DNA of 64,000 bases, from assembly GCA_000231825.2 (NCBI GenBank), contig JH720340.1:310001-374000 (forward strand), written 5' to 3'. Each line of letters starts with the position of its first letter. Within the stretch, counting starts at the first letter, position 1. Positions 25,157 to 38,100 of this stretch are shown here, piece by piece. The stretch comes from Tetrahymena elliotti 4EA (taxonomy: Eukaryota; Ciliophora; Oligohymenophorea; Hymenostomatida; Tetrahymenidae). Both the position numbers and the translations under genes were made by a program. Below the pieces are notes generated by a model that did no database searches, was not told where the DNA came from, and was given only the letters and a program-made list of their open reading frames with translations.

Positions 25157-28100
25157 TCATTTGATAAATCTACTAAATTTAGTTGGCTATTGAGATTTGT
25201 TGTGTGAAGAATTTTGTTTTTAAGCGATATTAATTTTATTTTTTGGAGAGTCTATTGTGGAAATTTGTTTTGGGCTTATTTCTTGATAGTAGTTGTTAGT
25301 AGATTATTACAGATTTGTTTTAAGTGTATAATAATAATTATCATTGTTATTTTATGCGCAGCTTTAAGGGTCATGCTGTGAAGAAACTGCAGAAGTTTCT
25401 TTTGATTAGATATTTTCTGTTTTATCTTACTTATTATTATTGAGTGTTTAAAATTAAAATGTGTTGGTTTAATTTAAACTGATTTTATTTGTTTAAGAAT
25501 TTTCATTCTTTTGTTAATTTTTAAGCAATTCATTCAGCTCACTTTTTTAATTAAGTGCTAAATTATCTTATGTATATCTCATAGCTTAGCTATTCTATTT
25601 CTTTTTTTCAAGAGTTATTTCAAACAATTTTTCTGGTTTTTTTAAAATAGTTTGGCTATTATGCGTAGTCGATGTTTTATTTTAAATAATTCTATTTAGT
25701 TAGATTTTTTATTAAATGTTGTAAGAATTGGCAGAAAATGTGAGTCTATCTGAATTTGGATTTTAGGTTTAAGGTTTTTGATTTGAAGATGGTGTTGCAC
25801 AATGATTTATCTCTATAATTCTTTAATTATTTGAATCTCTATTAACAACTGTACTAGTCAAGTTATCCTTTTTGTTAATTGCTTATTGCTTATCTATCAG
25901 GCTATTATTCATATTTAATTAAGCCTGGCTTGAAGTAGTAGTTGAAGTTTAATGATTTTAATTGCTTGATGATAAGTTTTCATACTTTTTAGGAGTAATT
26001 TAAATTGATGTATTCTTGTTGAAAAAACTCAAATTAGATACCTTGTTTGTATTTCCTTTGTTTGGGGTTAAAGATTTTTTCTAGTCCTTTCTTGTTTGAT
26101 ACATAGTGCTTTGATCTTAATAATTTCTTTAAATATTTTTGTTGTTTCTAAATTCTAGGTTTTAGGATAAAAAATGATCAGAATAGATTTTTTATTATGG
26201 TAACTCTTATTCATGTTGATTTAAGTGAATCTTATTACTATCTCTAGGTGTTAGCAATTTATGATTTTGGTTTTTTTCATAAAAAAATTAATTTTATACT
26301 TGATCTTAAAGCTATGGTGGCTATGAGTATAAGCTAACACTAGCATTTGCTTTATTAGTAACATTATATTCAAATTAAAATGAATATTAATTTATCTAGT
26401 CTATTTTATTCTTTGTCTGTTCTAAATTTTGTTATGATTTATTTAAATTGTTTTCTTTAAAAAATTTGTTTGATTCAAATCTATTTTCGTGTTTTTGCAC
26501 ATTGTTTTAAATATTTTCTGATTAAATAAAATTGTTTTAAGTTTAATTTTGACTATATTATTATAAGCAATTTTCATTTTTTTGATTTTCTTTTATGAGT
26601 AGTTCATTTTAAGTTTTTTAATAAAAATCTATTTGAATTGTAGGATAGCATGATGCTTTGTGTTTTATAGAATTTGAACTTAAATTATTTGAATTAGATT
26701 AATTTAAATTCATTCGTGGAATCCTTACTTATGCAGTTGACTAAGAGGGAAAATAGGCAATAGGAGGAATTTATGAATAAAAAGTTTAGTCAAATTTTTG
26801 ATCATTTTCTTGGTTTTGATTTGTATTCTTTTTTTGTGAAGGCTTTTTAGAAACAATACCTAATGGAGTAATTTTTTTTCTTATTCTCTACTAGTTTAGC
26901 AGAAAGCTGTAAGAATCAAATATATTTTTCATAAGATTGACTGATGAAGAATATTTTTATGTTTAGTTTGATATTTGTTTAAAGAAATTCTCTAAAAATA
27001 GAAGTAAATTTTAATTAGGAATTAGAGAGATCAAGTCCAATATTTTCATAGCAACAAGTTAATTAGAATTTCTTTCTGAGTTATATCTAATAACAGATTG
27101 CAAATAAAGAGGAAGATAATCAAATAAGACTCTCTAACTGATACTTTTTTCATCATCTCTTGAAGCTATTACACTCCTACTTCTCTACGTATTTGATTCA
27201 ATCGAAGATGCATGGCTAGTTACTTAATTCTTTTTAGATTACAATATTTTTTCTAAATCGCTTCCATTTTATTTCTACAATTAAATATGCCAAGAAAGCA
27301 ACTAAATCAAATAAAGTTTCCAAGTTAAATTTATTCTTTCATCTATTAAAGAATTTATTGAATTTTTCAAAATATTTTACAAATTTTACTCAGTCTCAGA
27401 TAATTACCATAGTTAGTTGCTAGTTGATTAATAATTTTAAATGTTAAATTAATTTATTTTAGTATAGGAAGAAGAATATTCTTCTGGAATGTTATCATCT
27501 GAATCTTCTATTATTTCAAAACTATCATCTTAGCTCTTAACAATTTTAGAACTAGCTAAAATTTGACTTTTTTTAACTTTTAATTTATTCTATTTTCCAT
27601 ACCACATATTTTTTACTTCTTCTTATTCTAACAACTCGCATGAAGTATTTTATCCATCTGTGATTGATTTTAAATTAGTAAATCTATCTGTATTTGATAA
27701 GTTTTCTGTTTTTTGATTTTATATTTCTAAAGTTATTTCTGTTGAATTTACTTTTATCATACTAAAAACTTGTGAACAGAAATATTCTAACTCATTTATC
27801 AAGAGCAAGTTTTATTATTGTATTGAATTTGTTTTACTTCTTTAAGTATTGTCTTAACTTTTTGGTCTAAAAGTATCATTACAAATATCAAATTGTGAAA
27901 GAAGATTTTCTCCTTAATATTATCTTCTCTACATTAGGGCTATGTTCTCTTTTAAACTTGGAACTTTAGGATGCTATTTTTCTTAAGATCTTCTAGAAGT
28001 ATTCAGCTTTTGCTCATTCTCTAAATTACTGTTTCTTTATTGTAATTACTTAGAAGCTGCTAGTTTTTCTTCAATCAACTACTCATATTTTTCAATCGGA

Positions 28101-30738
28101 AAGCTTTTATTTTCAAGCAAAAAGGTGGATTTAAGGTGTTTGAATTACTTACTTCTTTTATCTATAAAAGAGCTCTCGTTTTCTTCCTCTATTTGCTGTT
28201 TTTCTTAAGATTTAAAATGTTTTTAGAATACTTCAATTTCCTTTTTTTTGAGTATTTTAGAAATAAGATTATTGCTTTAACCCAAATCTCTGGCAATCTA
28301 ATTGCATCTAGAAACTAAAAGAGGATCAACTTTCTCAATAATTACTTAAATGATCTCAGTATATCCTAGTTTAGAAGCTAAATGAAGTAAACTAAGCTAT
28401 TAATTACCTCCCTATATATTCCAATTAAACTTTTCACTATACTTGTCATAGCTTGCTATCCATTATATAGCTTCTATTTACATTCTTTTGACAGCCAAAT
28501 GCAGTGGACTCCAATTATCAAAATTTTTAGAGTTGCAATCAGCTCCTTTTTATATCAATAATTCAATAATAGAAGTAGCTTTTCTTTTGTCTTTCCTGAA
28601 AATACTAAATATTAAATGCAAAGGGGTATTCCCTTCAAAATCTCTACTATTAGCATCACCTCCTCTGTTCAAAATTTGGCTTATTATCTCAATATCCATC
28701 TTCGTAACAGCGATATGTAAACATGTTCCAAGCTTACCTAATTTTTTGAAAAATGTTTAGAATTGTTTAAAAAAGTGATTTAACTAATTAATAAATATCA
28801 TAAAATTTTTTAACTTGTAATTTCTCTTCTAAGAATAATAAGATTTTACTTATTTCAATTCAAAATGTAAAGTTTAGAATGGAAACACTTTAAAATTAAA
28901 AGATTTTCCAAGTTTTAAATCAAACTTTTTTTTTTTTGATAAAAATTTTGTATTATTTTTATTCTTTCTCATTTATTATTTTTAATATGCTATTATAAAT
29001 AACATAATAAAATTATTAGTTTTCAAATTAAAAATTATTTTGAGATACTTTGTCTAACATTTAAAAATAGATAATAAATACCTCCACCTAAAAGAGGATC
29101 TGCACCAAAAAATAAAAGAATTTTGGCACTCAAGAATTTTTCTTCTAACAGAGCTAATGAAAGAGGAGTTTGAAAATCATCATCCATTTGATTAATGCTT
29201 TAAGGATGCAATTAACAAAAATTAGCTGCTTTTATTATGCTTAATTCTTAATTTATTGCACTCAAGTGGAAAATATTTCTGCCCCTAACATCACATTTAC
29301 TTAAATAAGAAATAGGATCTTTAGAGAACAAAGTTAAAAACTGTTAAAAAGAAAGATCGCTTGTATTATTCTATGTTTATAAATTTTGATTGTTTACTAT
29401 TTTGGTTACATATTAAGTTTAGATGTTTTAAACATTTTTTATCTTTGAGTTTTCGTTAATCAAGCCAGAACTTTCATAATTATTACTATATTCATCTACA
29501 TCAATCATTATTTCAGTTCCTCTAGAGGAAGGCTGAAAGCTTAACAAGCCAGAATTCATTTAGAAATGCTGCTAAATTTTTGAAATGTCACCAGATTGTT
29601 AATTGCTTTCAACATTTTATGAGATTAAATTGTTTGGTTATACTTAATTCTACATTGATAGAGTCTGTAATTACTACTATTTTCTAAGTAGATACAATCT
29701 CTTACACTCATTTTTCAATGCTTATACTGTAAAATAGTCTGATTATATTTAGTTCATAGAAGGAAAAGTATATTTGAACCACTCTATTGAAAACTCTTAT
29801 AGATTTTCTAAAAAAGAAAATTCAAGTGGCAAAGAAATAAAGTAGTTATTTTATATGTGTAATATGACTAGGTTCTTTAATTTACATATTTCTAAAGGAA
29901 AAGGGTCTAAAAAATTTTTAGAAATGTTTAACAAAATTAAGCTTTGAAGACCCTCAAAGGCACTAGGCAATGAGTATATTTTATTATCAGAAATTGAGAG
30001 TTATTTCAAGTTAATCAGTTTACTTATTTCTTACGGTATTTTGGTAATAGCGTTAGAGTCAAGTTTTATTTTTGTGAGTTGAGGCATTTAAAAAATATCT
30101 TATGGAAATGTAGTGAGCTGGCTATTTGACAAATCAATATCAAAAATATTCTAAGCATAACCAATCAACTTGTAATTTTCTGAAATTGGTATTTAAAGTA
30201 TTTGCTGCTAGCTACTAGTTTATAATTTTATCTCTTTTGGAGAGACTTCCTTATCATTTTATTTGCAATTAGTTTGTTTATTATTAGATTATTATTGCTT
30301 TGATAGATATAAATCAATTTTATTTATTTTATTATGATCTTTAAAAAGATGGCAAGTAGAGTATGATGAAATCTTTTAATTATTATCTGTTTTTAAGAAT
30401 GAAAAGCCATTTGTATCACTCAGATTTTACAAATCTTGCACTGTTTTATGCAATAAAATCGGAGAATTAAAATCTTTCATTATATTATCAAGTAAATTGT
30501 TATGAAGTTCTTGCTAAATAAAACCATTTCTATTAATTTAACTATGCTAATAGTTTGTATCTGGTTTTTCATGATTAATTTAATTAGATGCCTTTTATTT
30601 ATTGCTTGGTGATTTGTTTTTTGTTCCTTATTTCATTTATTGATACCCTTCATTAAACTATTTTTTGTATTATAAGAATTAGGAGTTTAGAGGATTTTAA
30701 ACTTATTCATCACAGCTTTCTAAGTTAATACTGCTCAT
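25157..30738 (-). CDS. Large leucine-rich-repeat plus ankyrin-repeat protein
   Basis: Two exons: 30738-29082 and 28737-25157, intron 28738-29081 (GTATTT...AATTAG); 1746 codons. The N-terminal 190 residues are polar. LRRs follow (about 190-320), for example LTKIKLDSNAITKIPQEISK and LKQLSISDNKIYSLPS. Ankyrin repeats cover roughly residues 480-760 (TPLSLALLEEK, then GTCLHIAVTKMDIEII, NTPLHLIFS and SPLHLAVKRMQIEAIQWI), and the intron falls inside them. A charged linker leads to a helical, possibly HEAT-like segment (about 1100-1260, e.g. SISQRVLFDYLPLYLQSVI). The last 450 residues are Gln/Asn/Ser-rich and without recognisable domains. LRR and ankyrin arrays bind proteins, so this is probably a scaffold; partner and place are unknown. 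No signal peptide or membrane span is evident. Confidence 0.85.
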
Positions 30739-31805
30739 AAATATTCTAAAAGAGCAAGAAATGTTTGAGCTACTTTATTTTTGTTTGATTAGTTTAAGTT
30801 ACTAGCTTAGTTTGTTTTTGAAAAAATTTATTCTACTATTTATTTAACTTCTATATATTATTCAAATGTATTTAATTTAATCAAATTTTTATGTTCAAAT
30901 ACTAGATGAACTAATCAAATATTTAATTATTAAATTATATCAAAACTTAAAAAAAAACTATTATTGTAATTCTTTCTTCAAATATATTAACTGCATAGTT
31001 CAAAAAACTTTATCAATATTAACTCACTCAAAGTTTTACAATATCTAAAAAAAAATTAGTTATTGTTAATTAGTTAACTATTTCATCAAAAGGCTTAATT
31101 ATTTAATTGGAGAAATAGCAAAAACATATGCATTAATTAAACTAAGAAAAAATTATACATTTCAAGATTACTAAATCAAAATCAATATCAAAAATTTATA
31201 TTATTATATTCTACATGCAGCAACCTTTAATTTACAGAATATTTATTAATCAATAAATAAAACTATTGTTCATTAAAATTTAAGTTTTTCTTTTTGGAAA
31301 ATTTAAATTAATCTTTTTTTATCAAAATAAACATACTTCAAAAATAAAGCTTTTTTTCAACATGTTTTGTAGGTATTTTTCATAAAATTTATTTTCAAAA
31401 TTTAAGTTTTTTTTAAATTCATCACCTTTTTTATTCAAAGTATTAAAAATTAACTCACTTCTTATTTCAATTTTTTGATTAGAAAAGTATTGTAAAGCAA
31501 GTAGTAACTTTATACAAATCAATATAAAAATAAAACAAATTATCATCAAGCATAGGAATAAGAAAATTCTTTGTTAATTTTAATTAATTATCAAAATTAT
31601 TTTTTAAATTTATTCAAATTTTCATTTAACTAATTGTAGTAATTTTAGTTAATGATTGATTATCAAAAATATATTTGAACACAAAAATATAAAAATTAGA
31701 ATTTAATCCAAAATAAAAAAGTATTATTTGAAATTATTTGCTAAAATTGTCATTTTTAAAACTACAAAATAGAGAAAGATAAGGTAGATAAATGATATAA
31801 TTTGA
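30739..31805. other. Intergenic with one possible small gene
   Basis: This A+T-rich region lies between the LRR/ankyrin gene start and the TraB-like gene stop. Its only notable content is a short minus-strand frame at 31322-31549, listed separately. Confidence 0.55.
31322..31549 (-). CDS. Possible small membrane or secreted protein
   Basis: This 75-codon frame ends in TGA. It has no internal TAA or TAG, which is unusual in this A/T-rich non-coding background and hints at selection. The N-terminus is strongly hydrophobic (IICFIFILICIKLLLALQYF), like a signal anchor, and the rest is charged and helical (ELIFNTLNKKGDEFKKNLNF). I recognise no family. It could equally be a chance frame or an unassigned exon. 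Confidence 0.3.
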   Translation of the reverse strand: MMIICFIFILICIKLLLALQYFSNQKIEIRSELIFNTLNKKGDEFKKNLNFENKFYEKYLQNMLKKSFIFEVCLF

Positions 31806-33511
31806 TCAATGACCCATTCTTAATATAAATTCTTTTTTAAGTATGTCTTTACCTTCTTCATATTCTTGTTTTGCAAATTTGGCATATTTTTTTAAGAATT
31901 CAAAATGTAAATATTTCATTTTTAATGCTTTTTGCTTATCTACTTTTTCTACATCAGCATATCTATCAATCATTAAGTAAGAGGTTTTAAATACCTTTTA
32001 ATCTAAATTTTCTAATACATCTTTTCCATAATACATAACATCAAGTAAAGCATGCTTTTCAATAATCTCTTCCGGGGTTATATCTCTAATTATGCTACCT
32101 TTAGGAGGGTTAACATAGAGCTCATCAGCTAGATGAGAAATATCTCTTTAAAGTAAATACTAATGAACACTTTCACTTTAAGATTACCCTAAAAATGCTG
32201 TCATTCTTTTATATTTTTATGTAGCTATTAAATACTCAACAAGTGTACTCATGTATTTATCAGATCCTGATAAGAATAGCTAAGAAAATGTTAAATATAA
32301 ATTTAATTGAGCTTGAAAAATAAATAAATTTATATTTTACTTCAGGGAATATTTAATATGACATAGCAAATGGAGTTTGTGGGTTTACATCAGGGTTTTA
32401 TCCTAAATAACGTGCAGTTCTTGTAAAAATATTTTACAATTACATTAATGTATGTGTATTAGCTATATTTTATCTAAATATTTGTTCAGGTTAATCAACC
32501 AAAACTACAGGTATATTATTTCTTTCTGCATAAAAGCAAGCTACTGCAATAGCTTCATCACTTAGTCTCTCTTAATGATAATAATCTTTATTTTTATTTT
32601 CTAAAATAGTTTTTTTGTAAACATTTTAATAATATTCCAAATCTCTTTCTTTTACAGAGGCCAATAATATATTGTTTTCTTTTAAATTTTTTTTAATTTA
32701 TACTCTCAGATTAGCTCTTGGCATAACTTCAAAACCTTTATTAGTAGATAGAAAAATAATAATTTCAGTATTTTTCTAGAAAATAATTTATAAGATTTTT
32801 AATATTAAGTCAGATCATAATCTCAATAAATAATTTTGAATTAGATTATTATTTTAGAAATTTTGCAAAAATAATTATTAATACCTGTTCTTATAACTTG
32901 TTGAGCATATAAAGTTGAAGAGAAATATCCTGTTTCAGGGTTATTTGTACATATTTTAAAATTATCAAGAAGCTAATCTGGTCTAATCTAAAGTAGAATT
33001 AAATCTGGCTGTGTATTTGTTAACAATTTATAGATATTTTTAATGGGTAAATTATGGAAATTAGTTCCTACTAAAGTCATATGAGTATCCTTATAGTCAA
33101 ACACATTAACTCTACCTATTAATTTTTTTAATTTTATAATTTTTTAGCATTTTGTTAACTTTTTGATTTTATTTAATAAACCTTTGCTTAAAATAATAAA
33201 AATAATTTACCATGCTTATAGGTATTAATGCTTTCAATGTACTATTAGTTAGTAAACTTGTAATTAATATCTTTCTCACCATTTGTAGTAAGTTAAATAT
33301 CATTTTCATTGACAATATCTAATCCATATTTTTTCTTAAATTCTTATGCATCTGATTTTGTAGGCAATTAGCCTATCTTTTAACTCATTAAAAAATCTTC
33401 ATGATTTTTTCCTAATTTTCTAATACTTTCATTAATTATTGAAGCTCCTATTAAATTAGCTTTTGGCTTAAATGAAAGACTTTTCACTGCTAACTTCAAA
33501 GTTAATTTCAT
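31806..33511 (-). CDS. TraB-like domain protein
   Basis: Four exons: 33511-33211, 33115-32898, 32775-32341 and 32279-31806; 476 codons. After a basic, possibly mitochondrial-targeting N-terminus (MKLTLKLAVKSLSFKPKANL), exon 2 encodes MTLVGTNFHNLPIKNIYKLL followed by PDLILLQIRP, matching the TraB/TRABD opening pattern (VxLVGTxH...PDxVxxELxxxR). Later parts SDEAIAVACFYAERNNIPVV and the Asp-Arg-Tyr-rich C-terminal helices fit a full-length domain. TraB proteins in eukaryotes are linked to mitochondrial or ER membranes and may be metal-dependent peptidases; no clear membrane span is seen here. The second donor is uncertain: the strong-looking GTATTA donor after 32885 gives a frame clash with exon 3, whereas a GTTATA donor after 32898 keeps frame. 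Confidence 0.68.
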
Positions 33512-34663
33512 TTTGATTTTTGAAATATTTGCTAAACTAAATATTGTTTTTTCTACTCTTATCCTACTTCTCGAATATAAAAATTAATGATCATACAAAA
33601 TTAATTAAAATTTTTTTAATTAAGTTAAAAGCTAGAGATAATCAAATTAATTTGATATCTTAAAAATACTTAATCTTACATATTTTTAACTAACAATTAT
33701 AAATAATATTTTATTCAAAACCAAAAAAAATAAAACATTTTTCTTTAAATTCAAAAATATTTTTATTTATTAAAATAAATATCAGGTTTTCTATCATTTT
33801 TAAAGCTTTTATTTTTAAAAAATGTTTAATAAATAAGAAGAGTAGACTCTTGAATGAGAGTTTTTGGGGGTTCATTAAAAGTAGATTATAGTTTGAATAA
33901 TTTTTGTAAATTTTACCTCTTGTAAAAAGATTAAATTACCAGAAGAATACAACGTTAGTATTAACTTTTTAAACAAATTTCAAAAAATTGTATTTTTATT
34001 AAAAATAAAAAAATTTTTATTATCCATTATTAAAATATATCATTTTTATCAAATAAATAAATGTGCCAGAGAATGGTTTTTAAGATCATCTTAATCAAAT
34101 ATAAAACTAGTCTTAGAAATGAGAGGAATTTTTATTGGGATTAATTTTATTTAAGGAAAAGACATTTTTAAAGAGGTATTTTGTAAAAAGTTAATTAAAA
34201 ATAGATGTTTAGTGATATCTCAGATATCAAAATCCACTGTAGCATTTAATTTTCTGAAATAGTTCCTTAAATAGATAAAACATCTAAAAAATAAAAACAC
34301 AGGTTAAATATTTATAAATAAATATTTCTATAACTTGATTTTGAAAAATAAAAAATATTCTACAAATTTCAAAAATTTTTAATAAGTATTTTGAAAATTT
34401 TCCAATATATTTTAGTTTATTTAAACTGCTGTAGATTTCGACTATTTAAATATTATGATTTATAATTTTTTGTCTGAAATTCAGATAAAATATACTAGTT
34501 ATTATATTAGAGTAGATAATTATTTACTGCTAAAAATTTTTTTAATTAAGGACTCTTTACTTTAATTTTTAAGAACATAAGATTAGCATAAGATTGAGAA
34601 AAATATAGAATAAACTTAATTTTTATAAGTAAAAATAGTTAAACATTTTAAGCTGATAAATAA
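33512..34663. other. Intergenic, A+T-rich
   Basis: No supported gene. A 90-codon frame starting with ATG near 34118 exists, but it is not longer than chance expects when only TGA terminates. Confidence 0.5.
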
Positions 34664-35033
34664 ATGCTAAGTGTTTAATAATATAAAATTATGTAAGAAA
34701 ATATGTTTTTAATTATATTTTTATAGATATTTTAACATGTTTGCAGTAAAACTGGGGAAATTTATTCTGCCGTTCAAGTATGTGAAAAAATATATAAATA
34801 TAAATTATTCATGACTTTAAGGCAAAGGCTTATTAGATGAAATTTATATAGGTTTTTAAAGGTAAGTTTAATTTGTTTTTAAATGCTGAATTAATCAAAT
34901 ACAATTTCTATATGCAATAACAACAAAAATTTTAGATATTAATAAGGAGAGAGTGGTCAGAGCATTTTGTAATTATATTTTCAGTAATTATGCGTTAAAA
35001 CTAGTTTTTTTATTATTATGGATAATATATTGA
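34664..35033 (+). CDS. Possible tiny multi-exon gene of unknown function
   Basis: A model with exons 34664-34672, 34727-34777, 34822-34861 and 34936-35033 gives 66 codons ending in TGA. The second exon is noticeably richer in G+C than its surroundings (encoding HVCSKTGEIYSAVQ). The third and fourth give AKAYQMKFIQVFKDINKER and a hydrophobic C-terminus (ALKLVFLLLWIIY), suggesting a tail anchor. The last two introns have good GTATGT/GTAAGT donors and AAG/TAG acceptors, and their phases match. The first donor (GTTTAA) is weak, so the true 5' end may differ. It ends only 90 bases before the phosphodiesterase-like gene. No family recognised. Confidence 0.4.
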
Positions 35034-35123
35034 ATAACAATTTAAGGATACTTTATTTTTATTATTGATAATTGATAATTAACTCTTAATTCAAATAATT
35101 ATTTAAATAAAAGTTAAAGCGAA

Positions 35124-38100
35124 ATGGCTTGCCAGTACATGTTTTCTGGCTCTTAAGAGAGCTAGAGAAATTTTGTTGAAGATTTAGAATTTATGAAGCT
35201 AGCCTACAAAAAGAACTCTATTGATTATAATTTAGAAAAGAAAAGGCTTGAAGATTTATAGTCAAACATTATTAATCTACCTAGAGGTGGCTTAATAGTA
35301 AAAACAAAAATAGGAAATATTTAATATGGACTCCCTCCCGAAACAGTCAAAGACTCATTAAAATTAGGATTGACTGTTCCCACTTACTTTATCATTCCCA
35401 CTAACAGGTTTGACAGAAAATCAGGCATAAATGTTGCAGAGTTTGAATTCCCTGCTTATTTCAATTTTTTTTGCAACAAAAAGCAAATATGCCTAATTTG
35501 TACTAAAAGTGCAAAAAAAGATATATAGAATATTTTCTAGGAAACCTTAATAGGTCCACTCTCTCACGAAGTAACTTTAAAATATTTTTTCTAAGTTTAA
35601 AGTTTTAAAGTTGTTTTGAAGATATTATATTTAGTTTAAACATTTCAGAGTTTAAAATAACAAATTATTTTTTAAAATCAGAATTTAAGTGAAGATTTTT
35701 ACCATAAGGCTCCAGTCAGCTCTTATCCAGACTTCATCAATGAAAGAAAGATATTTTCATCAGTAAATAAAAAAGTTTTAAATTTATGAAAAGATTAGAA
35801 TATGTGTAAACATCCAAAAAGGCAAAAATTAGTCTGGTTTTCACACAAAAAAATATAAGTTTCAAATAAAAATGATTTATTTAAATCTTTTGATAAAATA
35901 AATAGAATCCATTGAATCCATCTGAAGATATAAAAATAGAGACACTATTAAACTTCAAAGTATTTGACGATTTTGCAAAAAATGTTGTTATTTAAGAAAA
36001 TGGAGTCACAATAGTAATAACTCTATAAAATTAAGGCTTTATTGAAATTAAGTAAGATAATGATACTATTGCTTATTTTTAAGATCAAGTAGAACTTACT
36101 GATTCAAACAAATCCAGTTCGTCTAATTTGACTTAAGAAAGGGGAAAACTATTTAAAAAGAGTAGTATGTGTTGTTCTCCCTGCTTTGAAACTGGATTAA
36201 AATTAGATGATTTTCAAGAAGCGCCTTCACCAATGCAGAACTTTTCAAGAAATCCCTCATTGCTAAGAAAGAACTCATCACTTTAAGCTGAATTTGTCCC
36301 ACCTGATTTCGGTGTTACTATATTAGGTTCTTCTCATGGTAAAATATTTTATTTAATTAGTAAAGCATTTACTAAAGAAGCTTTTTAAAAAAGGATTCGA
36401 TCCTAACGGCAGTACTAGTGGGTTTATCATTTGGATTTATGGTAGAGGCATTATGGTTGATCCTCCTCCATTTTCTAATGATTATCTAAAAAGTCTTGGA
36501 ATTAACTATTAGCTTATTAATGGAATAATTATAAGTCACTGCCATGCAGATCATGATGCTGGCGCATTTCATAAAATAGTAGCAGATTAGAAAATAGAAG
36601 TAAAATTAGTTGATTAGAAATTGGAGAATACAAATATATATAAAATAGGTAATAACTACAAGAACAATTATGAATAGTTTCTTAAGAAAATACTCAGCAG
36701 TCTCATAAATTGAATAAGAATAGCTTAAAAGACTATTTGTTTTCAGACCCGTTATTATTGGAACAACATTAAAAATATATGGAGCTAATTTCAACTTCTT
36801 TTATTCATTCCACACTATTCCTTCTCTTGGATTTGAGGTTGAGATCAACAATAAAATACTTTATTTTTCTTCTGATACTTACTACAATCCAAAGCAGTAT
36901 AAAAATTGTTTAAAATTTTTTTTTTAGTTAATTTGAATTTTAGAATTAAATAGTATTGTGCTGAAGGTAGGATATCTAAAGAGAGATGTTCTTAGTTAGC
37001 AGATATTGACTTTTCAAAATATGATTTAATACTACACGAAGCAGGTGTACCTCCTATTCATACTCCTTAATCTATTTTAGCTGATTTGCCAGATGAGATA
37101 AAAGAAAAATTATATCTGATTCACATAGCTCATAAAGATCTTCTTCCTAACTCTGGGTTAAAAATACCTGGAGTTGGAATATAGAATACAATTACTATTA
37201 TAAATTAAGATCTTAACAAAGAAGTTAAGGTTTTAAAGAGATTAGACATATTAAGCAAGGTTGATCTTTTTGAAGATTTATCTATTAAGCATGCTAAACA
37301 TTTAATGGATGCTGTTTAAGTTGAAGAATATTCAAAGGGGGATATCATATTTAAAGAAGGTGATATTGGACATAAATTTTTTATCATCTAACAAGGAGCA
37401 ATAAGAATATATACAGATAATGAAAATATTCAGTAAAATTTACTTTTACAAATTCAACAAATTTAAAATATTTTTTTAAGAATTGACAAAATTTTTAAAG
37501 TTGGTGACTATTTTGGTGAAGGCTCTCTCTTAGATACATCTAACAAAAGAATAGCATAGTAAATTTGTTTATCAATTTTTTTTGTTTCTAATTTTTGCTT
37601 AATTAATCTAAAGAGCTGAAGCTATTACCGACTGTTAATTACTTACATTAGAAAGACATGACTTTCACTTTTTATTTGGAGGATCGTTGGGAGGTAAGGG
37701 TATAGTTATTTAGAAGCTCAAGCAACTCAACAAGGCCAGAAATTGTCAAGCTAGTGATATTGTCAATAAGTAAACCTAATTAGCAAAATAAACTGGTGTT
37801 AATTAAATTAATAAAATTATTAGGAATTCTATTTTTAGTGAGTTGGAATAAGGGCAAAAAACATAGTTAGAAATGATTATGAAAGAAGTTGTCTTTGAAG
37901 AAAATTAAATTTTGTGGAAATAAGGAGATCAAGCCTAATATGCAATTATTATAAAGGAAGGACTTGTTTTGTTTTTTAAATAAAATGATGATGTTCTTAG
38001 ACTTAGTGACGAAGAAATATAAGAAATAAATAGGACAGGAAGCTTTTCTTGTATTTCTGAAAATGTTGACACAATCATAGAAAGCGAAGAACACCTTTCT

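Noticed and set aside
34118..34395. An ATG-initiated frame of about 90 codons with a short stretch resembling part of the pseudo-GTPase (FCKKLIK)
   Set aside because: With TGA as the only stop, frames of this length are expected by chance, and the similarity is limited to a low-complexity 21-base match.
37433..37480. Treating this 48-base segment as coding in the first cNMP-binding domain
   Set aside because: It stays in frame either way, but it is pure A/T-rich Gln/Leu/Asn sequence with GTAAAA...TTTAAG borders, and its removal gives a normal-length cNMP-binding domain, so an intron is more likely.
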